A stretch of DNA of 64,000 nucleotides from Pseudobutyrivibrio xylanivorans (GCF_008935055.1 NZ_CP043030.1:24943-88942), one strand, 5' to 3'. Positions 51,285-59,878 are shown, numbered from the stretch's first letter. The notes: generated by a model from the letters alone, not told the origin. A program made the numbers and translations.

Positions 51285-51449
51285 TAATCAAGCTCTAATC
51301 CTGATATCCAATTTTTTATCTCATCTTCTGTGGCACTTCCACTAAATCTGTTTCCAGATAGCCAATGAAAATGGTAGAATAATCCTTCTCAATATCCACC
51401 TGAATATCTTCATATTCAGGTCTTACATCTGGGTCATTTGGCACCTCTC
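51285..51449 (-). pseudogene. remnant of a flavodoxin-like gene with internal deletion
   Basis: Directly after the monooxygenase stop, one frame reads KIREVPNDPDVRPEYEDIQV and DIEKDYSTIFIGYL. This resembles the middle of a flavodoxin (RPE...D-Y-D-x-IFIGYP). The next frame ends with GNRFSGSATEDEIKNWISGL and ELD, like a flavodoxin C-terminus. The part between, with the FMN contacts of the 90s loop, is missing. So a flavodoxin gene of the operon has been lost. Confidence 0.5.
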
Positions 51450-51782
51450 TTATTTTCTTATAAAATCAGCGTCCTTGTTTGGCATGCTTTTATCAGATAC
51501 GTATCTTTCCACCGTCATATGAAGATCATATTTTTCCCGAAGGTCCATTATTGTTTGCATCATAGGTGAAGCATGATGGACATCAATAGACTCCTGATTT
51601 TCCCAACTATCTATCAAAAGGATTGTCTCAGGGTCATCGAATGACTGATAATACTCATACCTGAGATTTCCTGCCTCATTTCGTATTTTTTCAACAGTTC
51701 CGCTTTTTGTCATTTCCTCTGCAAATCTTTTTGCAGCACCATCTGTTCCTTTATAACGTAAATTGACTGTAATGCTCATCAT
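51450..51782 (-). CDS. antibiotic biosynthesis monooxygenase (ABM) domain protein, quinol monooxygenase-like
   Basis: A 110-residue ferredoxin-like fold: MMSITVNLRYKGTDGAAKRF, GNLRYEYYQSFDDPETILLI, DSWENQESIDVHHASPMMQT. The conserved pattern Y-E-Y-x(7)-D-x(3)-ILLID-W-x(n)-H identifies the ABM/YgiN family, whose members oxidise quinols or act as small anabolic oxygenases without cofactors. It starts 10 bases after the flavin reductase gene ends, in the same operon. Confidence 0.87.
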   Translation of the reverse strand: MMSITVNLRYKGTDGAAKRFAEEMTKSGTVEKIRNEAGNLRYEYYQSFDDPETILLIDSWENQESIDVHHASPMMQTIMDLREKYDLHMTVERYVSDKSMPNKDADFIRK

Positions 51783-51792
51783 AAACCTCCAA

Positions 51793-52335
51793 TCACAGAT
51801 TCATCTTTGCACAGTTACCAACTTTTTCACCTGTTACAAAATATTCATAAGTAGGGAACTCAAAGAGCACAGGCTTAAATACGTGATAATTAATCTTACC
51901 TGCCTCGTTTAAGACAGATTCATCTGCGTAAGTAGCAAGAATCTTTCCGATGAAATTATCAAAATTCTCAAGTTCGTAGTTATAATCCATCTCACACTCA
52001 ATGGATACCTTTGCATCGTCAATAAGTGGGGCACCATTTTCTCCAACGGTATATTTAAATGCATCCGACTTATCTTCCTTATTTCCTGAGATGACTCCCA
52101 TTCTGTCAGCTTCCTTAAGCCAAGATTCGTCTACCACATTTACTGAAAACATTTTGTTCTCACGGATACCCTTATTTGTGTAGTGTGCCTGAACCATGGA
52201 AACCATAAGGTGACTATGTGCCACTGTTCCAGCATGTGCTACAAGTGTCCAATTAGGTTTGCCATCAACCATTGCTCCTACAACGATTACAGGTGATGGA
52301 TATAATGCAAGTGTTGCTCCAATATTCTTCTTCAT
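51793..52335 (-). CDS. flavin reductase-like FMN-binding protein
   Basis: A 180-residue protein of the flavin reductase-like split-barrel family: KNIGATLALYPSPVIVVGAM, NWTLVAHAGTVAHSHLMVSM, QAHYTNKGIRENKMFSVNVV, then IGKILATYADESVL. It binds FMN and uses NAD(P)H. The ATG at 52335 follows AGAAGGAATTAAA; the frame also opens at a TTG (52356). Starts immediately after the TetR gene. Confidence 0.87.
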   Translation of the reverse strand: MKKNIGATLALYPSPVIVVGAMVDGKPNWTLVAHAGTVAHSHLMVSMVQAHYTNKGIRENKMFSVNVVDESWLKEADRMGVISGNKEDKSDAFKYTVGENGAPLIDDAKVSIECEMDYNYELENFDNFIGKILATYADESVLNEAGKINYHVFKPVLFEFPTYEYFVTGEKVGNCAKMNL

Positions 52336-52356
52336 TTTAATTCCTTCTTTCTTCAA

Positions 52357-52971
52357 TCATAAGATCAGCTTTAAAAACTGATAAGTCATTTCATAAATTG
52401 TCGTATCCATATGAGAGAGCTTTACCTCATCCATTGCAGATATCTGTTTATCTGTAGGATATGAGTATGGATAGATTCCATACATATATGGGAAGAATGC
52501 ATATCGTATCTGCTCGCTCTTTTGATTGGACATCTTAAGGTGTTTTTTTAAGCATTCATCAAAAAGTTCTATCGAATTCTTGAAAGTTCTCTTGTAGTCA
52601 ACAAGAAGCTCTTGCCTGCTGTTTTCCTCTATCTCATACAGATTCATGGCAGAAATTTTCAGAAGTGTCTTACGTTCTTCCATAGATGTTGCTAATGCTT
52701 CCGCCAAGGAATCTTTATCCATATCAGAGTTTCTTCCGATAATGTTTTTAAGATCTTCATTCCACTTCATATATTCACGGGTCAAAAGTCCTAAAAAGAT
52801 TTCTTCCTTAGTCTGGAAATAATTGTATATGGAAGGTCTGGAAAAGCTGGTCTCAGTACTGATTATTTTAATGTTAATGCTTTGAAAACCCATTGTTTCA
52901 TAAAGCTTTTCGCAAGCATCCATTATTTCCTCTCTTCTTTTATCAATTGTCTCTTTAAGCTCTACTGCCAT
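52357..52971 (-). CDS. TetR-family regulator of the redox cluster
   Basis: A 204-residue regulator: RREEIMDACEKLYETMGFQS, INIKIISTETSFSRPSIYNY (helix-turn-helix), FQTKEEIFLGLLTREYMKWN, followed by a helical ligand domain ending YEMTYQFLKLIL. It is the first gene of its operon, divided from the upstream aldo/keto reductase by 79 bp holding the operator TTGACACACAGTCAA. Two more copies lie before the reductase gene. It probably represses both transcripts. Confidence 0.88.
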   Translation of the reverse strand: MAVELKETIDKRREEIMDACEKLYETMGFQSINIKIISTETSFSRPSIYNYFQTKEEIFLGLLTREYMKWNEDLKNIIGRNSDMDKDSLAEALATSMEERKTLLKISAMNLYEIEENSRQELLVDYKRTFKNSIELFDECLKKHLKMSNQKSEQIRYAFFPYMYGIYPYSYPTDKQISAMDEVKLSHMDTTIYEMTYQFLKLIL

Positions 52972-53020
52972 AATCTATCTCCTTATATCTGTGTAACAAT
53001 ACTCTTATAATAACGTCGAG

Positions 53021-53035
53021 TTGACACACAGTCAA
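53021..53035. promoter_or_regulatory. TetR operator site 1
   Basis: TTGACACACAGTCAA, an imperfect 15-bp palindrome about 50 bp before the TetR start codon. Same design as sites 2 and 3 (54009-54023 and 54049-54063). Confidence 0.7.
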
Positions 53036-53050
53036 TCAAATGGCAAAAAA

Positions 53051-53989
53051 TTATTCCATCTTTTTTTCCCACATGCGGATAAGATTAAGCTCTAGACTAT
53101 CTGCTGTATTCTCAAGCATTGCTATTTCATCCTGTGTCAATTCAACATTACATGCTTTCACAGCATCCTCAACATGATTAACCTTTGTTACTCCAATAAT
53201 AGGCAATGCACCTTTTGCAATTGCCCATGCCACAGGAATCTGTGCTGGTGCTACATCATGTTTATCTGCTACTTCCATAAGCTTTGCATTCATAATCTCA
53301 AGTTTATCAAGTACAGGATTATAAGTCTCTGCCCTTCCCGAGCCCGCAGGCATCGGATGCTTAGTATCATATTTTCCTGAAAGAGCTCCCTGTTCAAGAA
53401 CCATGTATGCCCAGAACTGAATGCCATTCTCTTTGCAATAATCAACGATACCAGAATCCTCTGATGATCTGTTTAATAAACTGTAGTGATTCTGTACTGC
53501 ACCAAGTCTAAGACCATGCTCTTTTAAGATTCTGTCAGCTTCCTTTATCTCAGCAAGATTATGATTTGAAACACCTATTACAGGAACGTTATCTTTACCC
53601 TCAAAGTGCTTTGCTACTTCTGTAATCCACTTTGGTGCATCTAAAGGATTATGCACCCAGTATATATCCATACTGTCAATGCCCAGCATCTTATATTCAA
53701 TATCCAGCATATCCTCAACTGGTGTTATGGAAGAATAATCCATACACTGAGGGGTTAATTTGTCTGATATGATATATGAATCTCTTGGAAGACCTTTTAG
53801 AAAGCTTCCCAAAGTCTTTTCCGATGTTCCCATACCATATACATATGCTGTATCCCAGAGATTAAGTCCATTATTCATAGCAGCATCAAATATAGGTTTA
53901 AGAGAATCAGCTGTTAAGCTTCCGCCAAATGTTCCATCATTGCCCCATGCCCATGCACCAAGTGCAATCTTAGGTAATGCTTTTGTCAT
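53051..53989 (-). CDS. aldo/keto reductase
   Basis: A 312-residue (beta/alpha)8 oxidoreductase. LGAWAWGNDGTFGGSL at the start, then NLWDTAYVYGMGTSEKTLGS (catalytic Asp and Tyr), YIISDKLTP (Lys), DSMDIYWVHNPLDAPKW (His), VIGVSNHNLAEI and VAWAIAKGALPIIGVTKVNH (NADPH binding). It belongs to the AKR11/12-like group. Its promoter carries two TetR operator copies, so it is co-regulated with the neighbouring operon. Substrates in such clusters are typically reactive aldehydes or quinones; not provable here. Confidence 0.9.
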   Translation of the reverse strand: MTKALPKIALGAWAWGNDGTFGGSLTADSLKPIFDAAMNNGLNLWDTAYVYGMGTSEKTLGSFLKGLPRDSYIISDKLTPQCMDYSSITPVEDMLDIEYKMLGIDSMDIYWVHNPLDAPKWITEVAKHFEGKDNVPVIGVSNHNLAEIKEADRILKEHGLRLGAVQNHYSLLNRSSEDSGIVDYCKENGIQFWAYMVLEQGALSGKYDTKHPMPAGSGRAETYNPVLDKLEIMNAKLMEVADKHDVAPAQIPVAWAIAKGALPIIGVTKVNHVEDAVKACNVELTQDEIAMLENTADSLELNLIRMWEKKME

Positions 53990-54008
53990 TTTTATGTACT
54001 CCTTTCTG

Positions 54009-54063
54009 TTGACGTCGTGTCAATTGTTGATTGCATCATATCACCTTCTTGACACTGTGTCAA
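54009..54063. promoter_or_regulatory. TetR operator sites 2 and 3 in the aldo/keto reductase promoter
   Basis: TTGACGTCGTGTCAA (54009-54023) and the near-perfect palindrome TTGACACTGTGTCAA (54049-54063), 40 bp apart. Both match site 1 in the TetR promoter. Confidence 0.75.
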
Positions 54064-54084
54064 CTGATTTTTAATAAAAAAAAT

Positions 54085-54116
54085 AAAACATATTCGCTTG
54101 AGCAAAAATATGTTTT
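54085..54116. terminator. terminator-like hairpin
   Basis: AAAACATATT (54085-54094) pairs with AATATGTTTT (54107-54116) around a 12-base loop; A/T-rich flanks on both sides. A perfect TGTTATCGG/CCGATAACA stem (about 54203-54223) lies nearer the EAL gene end. Confidence 0.6.
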
Positions 54117-54239
54117 AAACTAAAACGGCCCATCAAGAGCTTTCGCGGCATAAATCCATTGGTTTATTCCACGGTCTCTTGACAGGCCTAGACCTCCTGC
54201 TTGTTATCGGGTGCCGATAACAGGGGCTGTTGGATTGGA

Positions 54240-55493
54240 TTATTGGCTAGCCTTTGGATTTTGGCTATACCCAAATCTTACATTTCCTACATACGTATCA
54301 TCACTAAAGTCTACATAGTGAATAAAGGAAACCATAAATATATCATTACTATCTGGATGATGCATAAAGTAATCTTCAAAGGCTACCTTATGATATTCTC
54401 CTTCTTCAGTACGTTGACCTACTATTCTTACAACTGACTTTTCGCCTCTATTATATGCTTCAAGAAGGTTTTCTCTTGTAAATGCTTTATCTAAGATATC
54501 CATATCCTCTTCTTTACACATACTTCTTGCAAAGTTATAGCCTTCTGTATAGCTTCCTGTTTCAGGAAGAAGTGTATTCATGAGGGTTTCTCTTTTCAAC
54601 ACATGGTAACTATCTCTTGTCAGGTTTGTAAGGATTACCATATGGAACTTACTATAGACTGCATCTATAAGTGCTCTTACCTGACCGAAAGCTGTCTGAG
54701 ATGCAAATGGATCAAAGAAGTCTACATCTACAGGAGCTTCATTAGTACACATGTCGAAAAACTCATCATGTGGTACAGGCTTTGAAAACAGGTATCCCTG
54801 GATATAATCACAATCGCAGGTATTTATAAAATCAAGTTGCTCTTTTGTTTCTACACCTTCTACCACTGTTGTAAGACGAAGGCGGTGTGCCATATAGAAA
54901 ACGGATTCAAGTGTGATTCTTCCTTTTTCTGACTGGCAGTTATCCTCCAAGAAGGATTTATCTATCTTTAGTACTTTTGCAGGAACATCTTTTACAAATG
55001 AAAGGGACGACATACCTGAGCCGAAGTCATCAATGGATACTGTATATCCTGCTGCTTCTACTCTTTGAACCCAGGCGATAACATCTTCTTTTTCAGCTAC
55101 TACATCAGATTCTGTAATTTCTACCCCAAGCAAGCTCTTATCAATATTATACGCTTCTACTAGCTTATCAAGCTTATCTACAAAGTGTTCATCCTTAGCG
55201 TGTTCTCTTCCGAAATTTACGCTTATCTTTATAGCTTTATCGCCAAGCTCTTTGATTGTTTTACAAGCTTCTTCTGTTATATACCAATCTACTATACTTA
55301 CCTGGCCTTTTGACTCAAGTTCTGGGATGAACTCTACTGGTGGTACTATGGTGCCATCTGGCTTTACCCAGCGAACCAGTGCTTCGGCTCCGCCGATTAC
55401 ACCTTTTCTTGGATTATACTGTGGCTGATAATATGCCTGCAGCTCATTATTTTCCATGGCTGCAACTATTTCGTTAATTAATTTTCCTTTCAT
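54240..55493 (-). CDS. EAL-domain cyclic-di-GMP phosphodiesterase
   Basis: A 417-residue cytoplasmic protein. EAL domain at about 1-245 with all catalytic marks: GGAEALVRW (EAL), ISVNFGREH, GVEITESDVV, SIDDFGSGMSSLSFV, VLKIDKSFL, TVVEGVETKEQLDF and IQGYLFSKPVP. The C-terminal 150 residues (LTNLTRDSYHVLKRETLMNT onward) resemble the sensor-like segment that often precedes GGDEF domains in Lachnospiraceae, but here no GGDEF follows. It should lower c-di-GMP. Starts with GAGGAAAAAATG. Confidence 0.9.
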   Translation of the reverse strand: MKGKLINEIVAAMENNELQAYYQPQYNPRKGVIGGAEALVRWVKPDGTIVPPVEFIPELESKGQVSIVDWYITEEACKTIKELGDKAIKISVNFGREHAKDEHFVDKLDKLVEAYNIDKSLLGVEITESDVVAEKEDVIAWVQRVEAAGYTVSIDDFGSGMSSLSFVKDVPAKVLKIDKSFLEDNCQSEKGRITLESVFYMAHRLRLTTVVEGVETKEQLDFINTCDCDYIQGYLFSKPVPHDEFFDMCTNEAPVDVDFFDPFASQTAFGQVRALIDAVYSKFHMVILTNLTRDSYHVLKRETLMNTLLPETGSYTEGYNFARSMCKEEDMDILDKAFTRENLLEAYNRGEKSVVRIVGQRTEEGEYHKVAFEDYFMHHPDSNDIFMVSFIHYVDFSDDTYVGNVRFGYSQNPKASQ

Positions 55494-55796
55494 TTTTTCC
55501 TCAAATGTTATATAAAACGCATAAAAACCAATATCAGATTATACTGTCACGATTTGGTTTTGTCAACAAATTGTTGTTACAACTCAACTAATTGTTACTA
55601 CTTTAATATCTCGATACTTCCAACGATTGGAACTGGCTTTTCTTCTTCTCTTGACGCTCTAAATTCTTTTATTTATTTTTTTGAGGAGCTTTGATGAGTT
55701 TTAACGGTTATAACTATTTTAACTATATTAACTATTAGAACTACGCATTAATATATTTATATAGTATTTCCATAATTTGCGTGTATAATATGTGCC
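55494..55796. other. AT-rich intergenic region with phased AACTAT repeats
   Basis: 303 bp. AACTAT occurs at about 55712, 55721 and 55731, near 10-bp phasing, followed by AGAACTA. A -10-like TATAAT (55784-55789) lies 7 bases before the next ATG. No gene seen. Confidence 0.35.
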
Positions 55797-56030
55797 ATGG
55801 GAAATAATATTTCAGCTAACAAGGAATCTAATATGGGAGCCTTAAATCCGAAAGTCTCTAAGATTATGGATATCCAGACTTTTTAGGAGGGTGTAAGAAA
55901 AGGGCTTTATTCTGATTCTAAGGGTACTGCATACCTTATCTTGAATGGAACAATGTTCAATACCTATAACGTCTACATTGATCGTCGCAGAATCACTAAG
56001 GCTGGTTCCATTATCAGCTTTGTCTCATAG
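55797..56030 (+). pseudogene. 77-residue frame with one internal amber codon
   Basis: From ATG 55797 the frame reads MGNNISANKESNMGALNPKV, SKIMDIQTF, then TAG (55884-55886). It continues open as EGVRKGLYSDSKGTAYLILN, GTMFNTYNVYIDRRRITKAG and SIISFVS to TAG 56028-56030. Codon use and composition stay coherent across the stop. TTG-to-TAG (Leu) by one base would explain it. No Shine-Dalgarno sequence is present; TATAAT is so close that a leaderless transcript is possible. Family unknown. Confidence 0.5.
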
Positions 56031-56048
56031 ATATTTCCTCTTTTCGAA

Positions 56049-56843
56049 TTATTCTGTTGGCTTGATTAATAAATTTTCCGCTATGGTAGATTTTTTCGAA
56101 TATTTAAGCGTAATATAGCCAATAATACTAAACACTACTGCACCAACTAGATTTACCATTAGATCTTTCATAGTATCGATTATACCGATATCTAAATAAC
56201 CACCAGCAATATAGTAAGTATCCCCTTGAGATGTCTTTACAACCGTCTCCGAAATATCTCTTATAACAACTGGTATACCACTATTATTAGGGTCCAGTGT
56301 TACAGAACCGATAGTCTGGACAATATAATCCTTTTGCATATCAAGATAGAATAATTGATCCATACTAAATTCGAAGAACTCCCACAAAACACCTATCGTC
56401 ATAGAAAAACAAAATGCTACAAGAGTTAAATAGAATGGCGATAAGTTAAAATTCTTACTTCCACGATTTAATAGATATATAAGAGAAAAACCAATAGCAG
56501 CGCACAGAAAACCATTCATGGTATGTAGCATTGTATCCCATCCAGGAATGAGTACGTAATAATGATTCACCTCTCCTAATATCTCAGCTGCATATATAAA
56601 TCCAAATATAATAGCTTGAAACACTGCTGGAAACTCGATTTTCATCTTCTTTTGCAATAGTGCAGGCAACAAGAAAAGAAGCAATGATAAAATACATATC
56701 ATCGCACTTTCAAAATTTCTTGTAAAAATGCATCTGATTAATGTCAGTATCACTAAGCCTCTGAGAATAAGATAAAAAATAAATGTCCTCTTATTTTTCT
56801 TATAGCTGTCTTCTAAAGAATTTTTATAGTCAAATATCTTCAT
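56049..56843 (-). CDS. polytopic membrane protein, DUF2238/YjdF-like
   Basis: A 264-residue protein with seven to eight helices. It has GEVNHYYVLIPGWDTMLHTM, NGFLCAAIGFSLIYLLNRG, MTIGVLWEFFEFSMDQLFYL and IGIIDTMKDLMVNLVGAVVF, the conserved charged positions of this family (D-x-x-LH, WE-x-x-E, D-T-x-x-D). Function of the family is not established. Own promoter likely; convergent with the amber-containing frame. Confidence 0.75.
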   Translation of the reverse strand: MKIFDYKNSLEDSYKKNKRTFIFYLILRGLVILTLIRCIFTRNFESAMICILSLLLFLLPALLQKKMKIEFPAVFQAIIFGFIYAAEILGEVNHYYVLIPGWDTMLHTMNGFLCAAIGFSLIYLLNRGSKNFNLSPFYLTLVAFCFSMTIGVLWEFFEFSMDQLFYLDMQKDYIVQTIGSVTLDPNNSGIPVVIRDISETVVKTSQGDTYYIAGGYLDIGIIDTMKDLMVNLVGAVVFSIIGYITLKYSKKSTIAENLLIKPTE

Positions 56844-56996
56844 TATTACTAGTAGCTCCTCCTACTTTTGCAAGATTTCTATTTCAAGGTAATTAATCAT
56901 CGATTGCTATCCTATTTTTCTGTGATTGATTATAGCTAATCTTAAGACATGAAAAAAGCCCTCTGCTGAATGCAAAAGGCCTTGTAATAACTATAT

Positions 56997-57380
56997 TTAC
57001 TTAATACCGTTTTCTTTACAGAGCGCTTCAAACTTCTCTGGATCACGCTTCTTTAATAAATCAATACGCATCACTGTACCAAGCTCTTTAAGTATCTTTT
57101 CATGTGGATAATCGGTCAATTCAAAGATTCGTTCTCTTTCATGTTCTGTAGCCCCTTCAAATCCTTCAACTACCCAAAAGAACAACGCTATGTTCCCACA
57201 AAGCACATTACAGATTTTTTCTACGTCACCTGTATCTACATCGTAGGAATATTCAACCAAAAACTTTTCTATTGATTCATCACTAACACCTGATTGAGCT
57301 TTTACATCATCAACAGTTAGGCCTTTTAGTTTATAGAAGAAATCTATCGCGTCCTTTACTGCTTGTTGTTTCTCTGTCAT
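56997..57380 (-). CDS. hypothetical protein with a possible helix-turn-helix
   Basis: A 127-residue acidic protein: VKDAIDFFYKLKGLTVDDVK, AQSGVSDESIEKFLVEYSYD, VDTGDVEKICNVLCGNIALF. The first 65 residues resemble an XRE-type fold, but the recognition helix is atypical. GGAGGAATTTATTT precedes the ATG. It is the last gene before the partition-origin region and could be unrelated to it. Confidence 0.55.
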   Translation of the reverse strand: MTEKQQAVKDAIDFFYKLKGLTVDDVKAQSGVSDESIEKFLVEYSYDVDTGDVEKICNVLCGNIALFFWVVEGFEGATEHERERIFELTDYPHEKILKELGTVMRIDLLKKRDPEKFEALCKENGIK

Positions 57381-58311
57381 AAATAAATTCCTCCATATTT
57401 TATTGCTAGAAATAGAGTATAGCCATAAAGTACGGAGGGTTCAAGGAACAAAGTATTAAATTTATCTTAAGTATTTAGCGCAACATCCAAAGCACAGTAC
57501 CCTAGTAGTATTTAAAAAAGCATAGAATTATTCTTAAAACTATAGACCACATTATTGTGTGGGAATTTTTTTATGAGATTTATGATAGATTATAGTATAA
57601 TTATATCTGTGATGGGGATTTGTTTGTGTTTTTACGTTTACTCTATCATCTAGCTGCTGGTTATAGCTTGTAAGCTTCAAATTATGCTCTATTTCTTCAT
57701 GTATTGCTTTAAACGAATATTTTACCGTTAATACATATATTAGGCTTTTTTTTCGAATTTGACCATGTGTAGTTAAAATAGTTCTTTTAGATATTTATGT
57801 TATAAGAGTTATTAATATTCTTTTAGTTCTAAATCTTATTCTAGTTAATATATTTCTTTTTATTCCAATAGTTGTTATCGTTAATTATGTTCTAACATAT
57901 ATCTCTTGCATTTTAGTTCTATTAGATATAATTTATACTTCTTGTATTTGTAATATCTCTTAGCTTTCATGTGCTTGTATTCTTTATAATATTTATTTTC
58001 TATACTTTACTTGTAATATTTAGAATATCTCATAGCTTTCTTTTATTTAGTGCAAATAGAATACTTGTTGAAATTAAATTGCTTATAATATATAATGCTA
58101 ATGTAATAACTATTTTGCTTTAGAGATTTAAATGATATTAAAGAATAGATTTCTTTGAGGTGTTTTAGTTCTAACAGTGAAATCTGTTAAATGAGATATT
58201 TTTGAGAAATTAGTTCTTTCATATATATATTGTATTTAAAGTAAATAGAATGCATTAGAGAATTAAGAGACATCAAATATTTAAATGACATCATGTATAG
58301 GAGAGAAATAA
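57381..58311. other. AT-rich repeat region upstream of parA, candidate centromere (parS)
   Basis: 930 bp without a gene and very AT-rich. TTAGTTCTAA recurs at 57823-57832 and 58165-58174, with TTAGTTCTAT at 57913-57922, TTAGTTCTTT at 58210-58219 and ATAGTTCTTT at about 57778. AATATCTCTTAGCTTTC (57952) and AATATCTCATAGCTTTC (58024) form a 72-bp-spaced pair. Repeats just before parA are typical of partition sites that double as the par operon operator. Confidence 0.55.
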
Positions 58312-59100
58312 ATGAAAACAATTGCAATATGTATAGGTAAAGGTGGTCAATGGAAAACTAGCCTTACAGTCAACATGGCATACCTTCTCAAGGAAAAAGG
58401 ATTAAAAGTTTTAGTAATCGATTGTGATACACAGGGAAACGCTTCTTTAACATTCAAGGCTGACATGAATGATGCAACTTTATATGATTGCTGGGTAGAA
58501 GAGCGTAGACCTATGAATCCAATGGATTGCGTACAGCATACAGAGCTTGGTGATATCATCGTAGCAGATTCGCTCTTATCCGACTTAAATACCCTTATCA
58601 TGAATCCAGACCATAATTTGGACTATACATCACTAAAAACAAAGGTATTCGACAAATTAGAGGGTTATGATTACGTTTTAATGGATTGCCCACCTGATCT
58701 TACAGGCTGCATTAACAAATCAGTTCTTGCATCAGTAGACGAAGCTCTTATTCCTCTTGTAGGAGATGCATACTCAATCCAGGGATTAGCAAACCAGTAC
58801 AAGCTTATCCAGTCACTTTCATCAGGTGAGCACCCAATGAACCCTAATTTAAAGGTAAATGGCTTTGTTGTAACAAACTTCACCACCAACAGAAACGTTA
58901 AAAAGAACCATTATGAGAACGCAGTAGCAATTGCCAACAAAATGGGAACAAAGGTATATAAACAGTACATTAGAGCTTGTAAAGACGGTGAAATGGCAAT
59001 TGATAACAGAGAAGCAGTAGTAAAATCAAAGCCATGGTGCAACAGCTCAGTAGATTATAAAGCATTCATCGAAGAATTCTTAGAAAGTGAGGGCAAATAA
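58312..59100 (+). CDS. parA: ParA-family partition ATPase with substituted P-loop
   Basis: A 262-residue protein without an N-terminal DNA-binding extension, so of the small (type Ib-like) class. The deviant Walker A is IGKGGQWKTSLTVNMAYLL: signature Lys10 and P-loop Lys15 are present, but the Gly before Lys15 is Trp14 (TGG, 58351-58353). The rest is normal: VLVIDCDTQGNASLTF (A-prime), YDYVLMDCPPDLTG (Walker B) and ALIPLVGDAYSIQGLANQYK. AGGAGAGAAATA precedes the ATG. Overlaps the next gene by one base. It would move or space replicon copies with its partner protein. Confidence 0.9.
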   Translation: MKTIAICIGKGGQWKTSLTVNMAYLLKEKGLKVLVIDCDTQGNASLTFKADMNDATLYDCWVEERRPMNPMDCVQHTELGDIIVADSLLSDLNTLIMNPDHNLDYTSLKTKVFDKLEGYDYVLMDCPPDLTGCINKSVLASVDEALIPLVGDAYSIQGLANQYKLIQSLSSGEHPMNPNLKVNGFVVTNFTTNRNVKKNHYENAVAIANKMGTKVYKQYIRACKDGEMAIDNREAVVKSKPWCNSSVDYKAFIEEFLESEGK

Positions 59101-59726
59101 TGGCACGTTCAGCAAGTGGAGATGGATTCTCAGTAAAACCAAAGAATACAAACACATTAGATTTATTTGATGATTTAATGGCTACAACACCTGCTCCAGC
59201 GGAGCCAAAAGTTGAGCCTAAAGTAGAACCTAAAAAGGTAGAAAACCCTAAGAAAGAGCCTGTAAAGAAAGAGGAAAAGAAGGTCGAAGCTCCTGCCCCA
59301 AAGAAGGAAAGTGCTCCTAAGGAGAAAAAAGAGGAGCCTAAGGTAGAAAAACCAAAAACTCCTTCAAAGCCTGTAAAATCAACAGTTGAATCTCGTTACA
59401 ACGAGCCTAGAAAGTCAATTACTATCTCTGTTCTTGAAGATGAAGACATGTTTTTACGTTTCCATGCAGCAAGAAATGGTATTTCAAGACAAGACTTACT
59501 GGAAAAGATCTTCACTGAAGAAATTGATAAGTTAAATGCTGGTGATTTACCAACACTTGAAGAAATCAAGCCATACATGAAGCAATTAAAAGAACCAACA
59601 AGATTTACAGCAATGCTTCAGGCAGATTTAATTGATGATATAAAGAAAGCTGCTAGCTTAGCTGGCTTAAGGCCGACAAGCTTTATGGCTTACGCAATTC
59701 ACAAAGCACAATTAAATGTAAAATAG
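59100..59726 (+). CDS. ParB-like partner protein with Lys-Glu-Pro-rich linker
   Basis: A 208-residue protein whose ATG shares an A with the parA stop (TAATG). Residues about 1-30 contain a short segment TNTLDLFDDLMA that could contact ParA. Residues about 30-100 are low-complexity K/E/P/V/A (PKVEPKVEPKKVENPKKEP). Residues about 100-208 contain RKSITISVLEDEDMFLRFHA and a second RFTAMLQADLIDDIKKAASL, two ribbon-helix-helix-like units. No ParB/Srx nuclease domain is seen. Likely the centromere-binding protein; the family assignment is inferred from position and fold. Confidence 0.75.
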   Translation: MARSASGDGFSVKPKNTNTLDLFDDLMATTPAPAEPKVEPKVEPKKVENPKKEPVKKEEKKVEAPAPKKESAPKEKKEEPKVEKPKTPSKPVKSTVESRYNEPRKSITISVLEDEDMFLRFHAARNGISRQDLLEKIFTEEIDKLNAGDLPTLEEIKPYMKQLKEPTRFTAMLQADLIDDIKKAASLAGLRPTSFMAYAIHKAQLNVK

Positions 59727-59735
59727 ATTTATCAA

Positions 59736-59771
59736 GGGGGCTTAACCATAACGAGTTAAGTCCTTTTTTTG
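59736..59771 (+). terminator. terminator of the par operon
   Basis: GGGCTTAAC pairs with GTTAAGTCC (one G-T) around CATAACGA, followed by TTTTTTT. Confidence 0.85.
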
Positions 59772-59878
59772 TGCATCCCCCTAGGGGAATAAAATGAAAA
59801 GGTAAAAGCATAGAAAGGTATATATGTATAGGGAACGTCTTATAAACGTTGATTTTATGGGATTTGTCGAGATTAACT

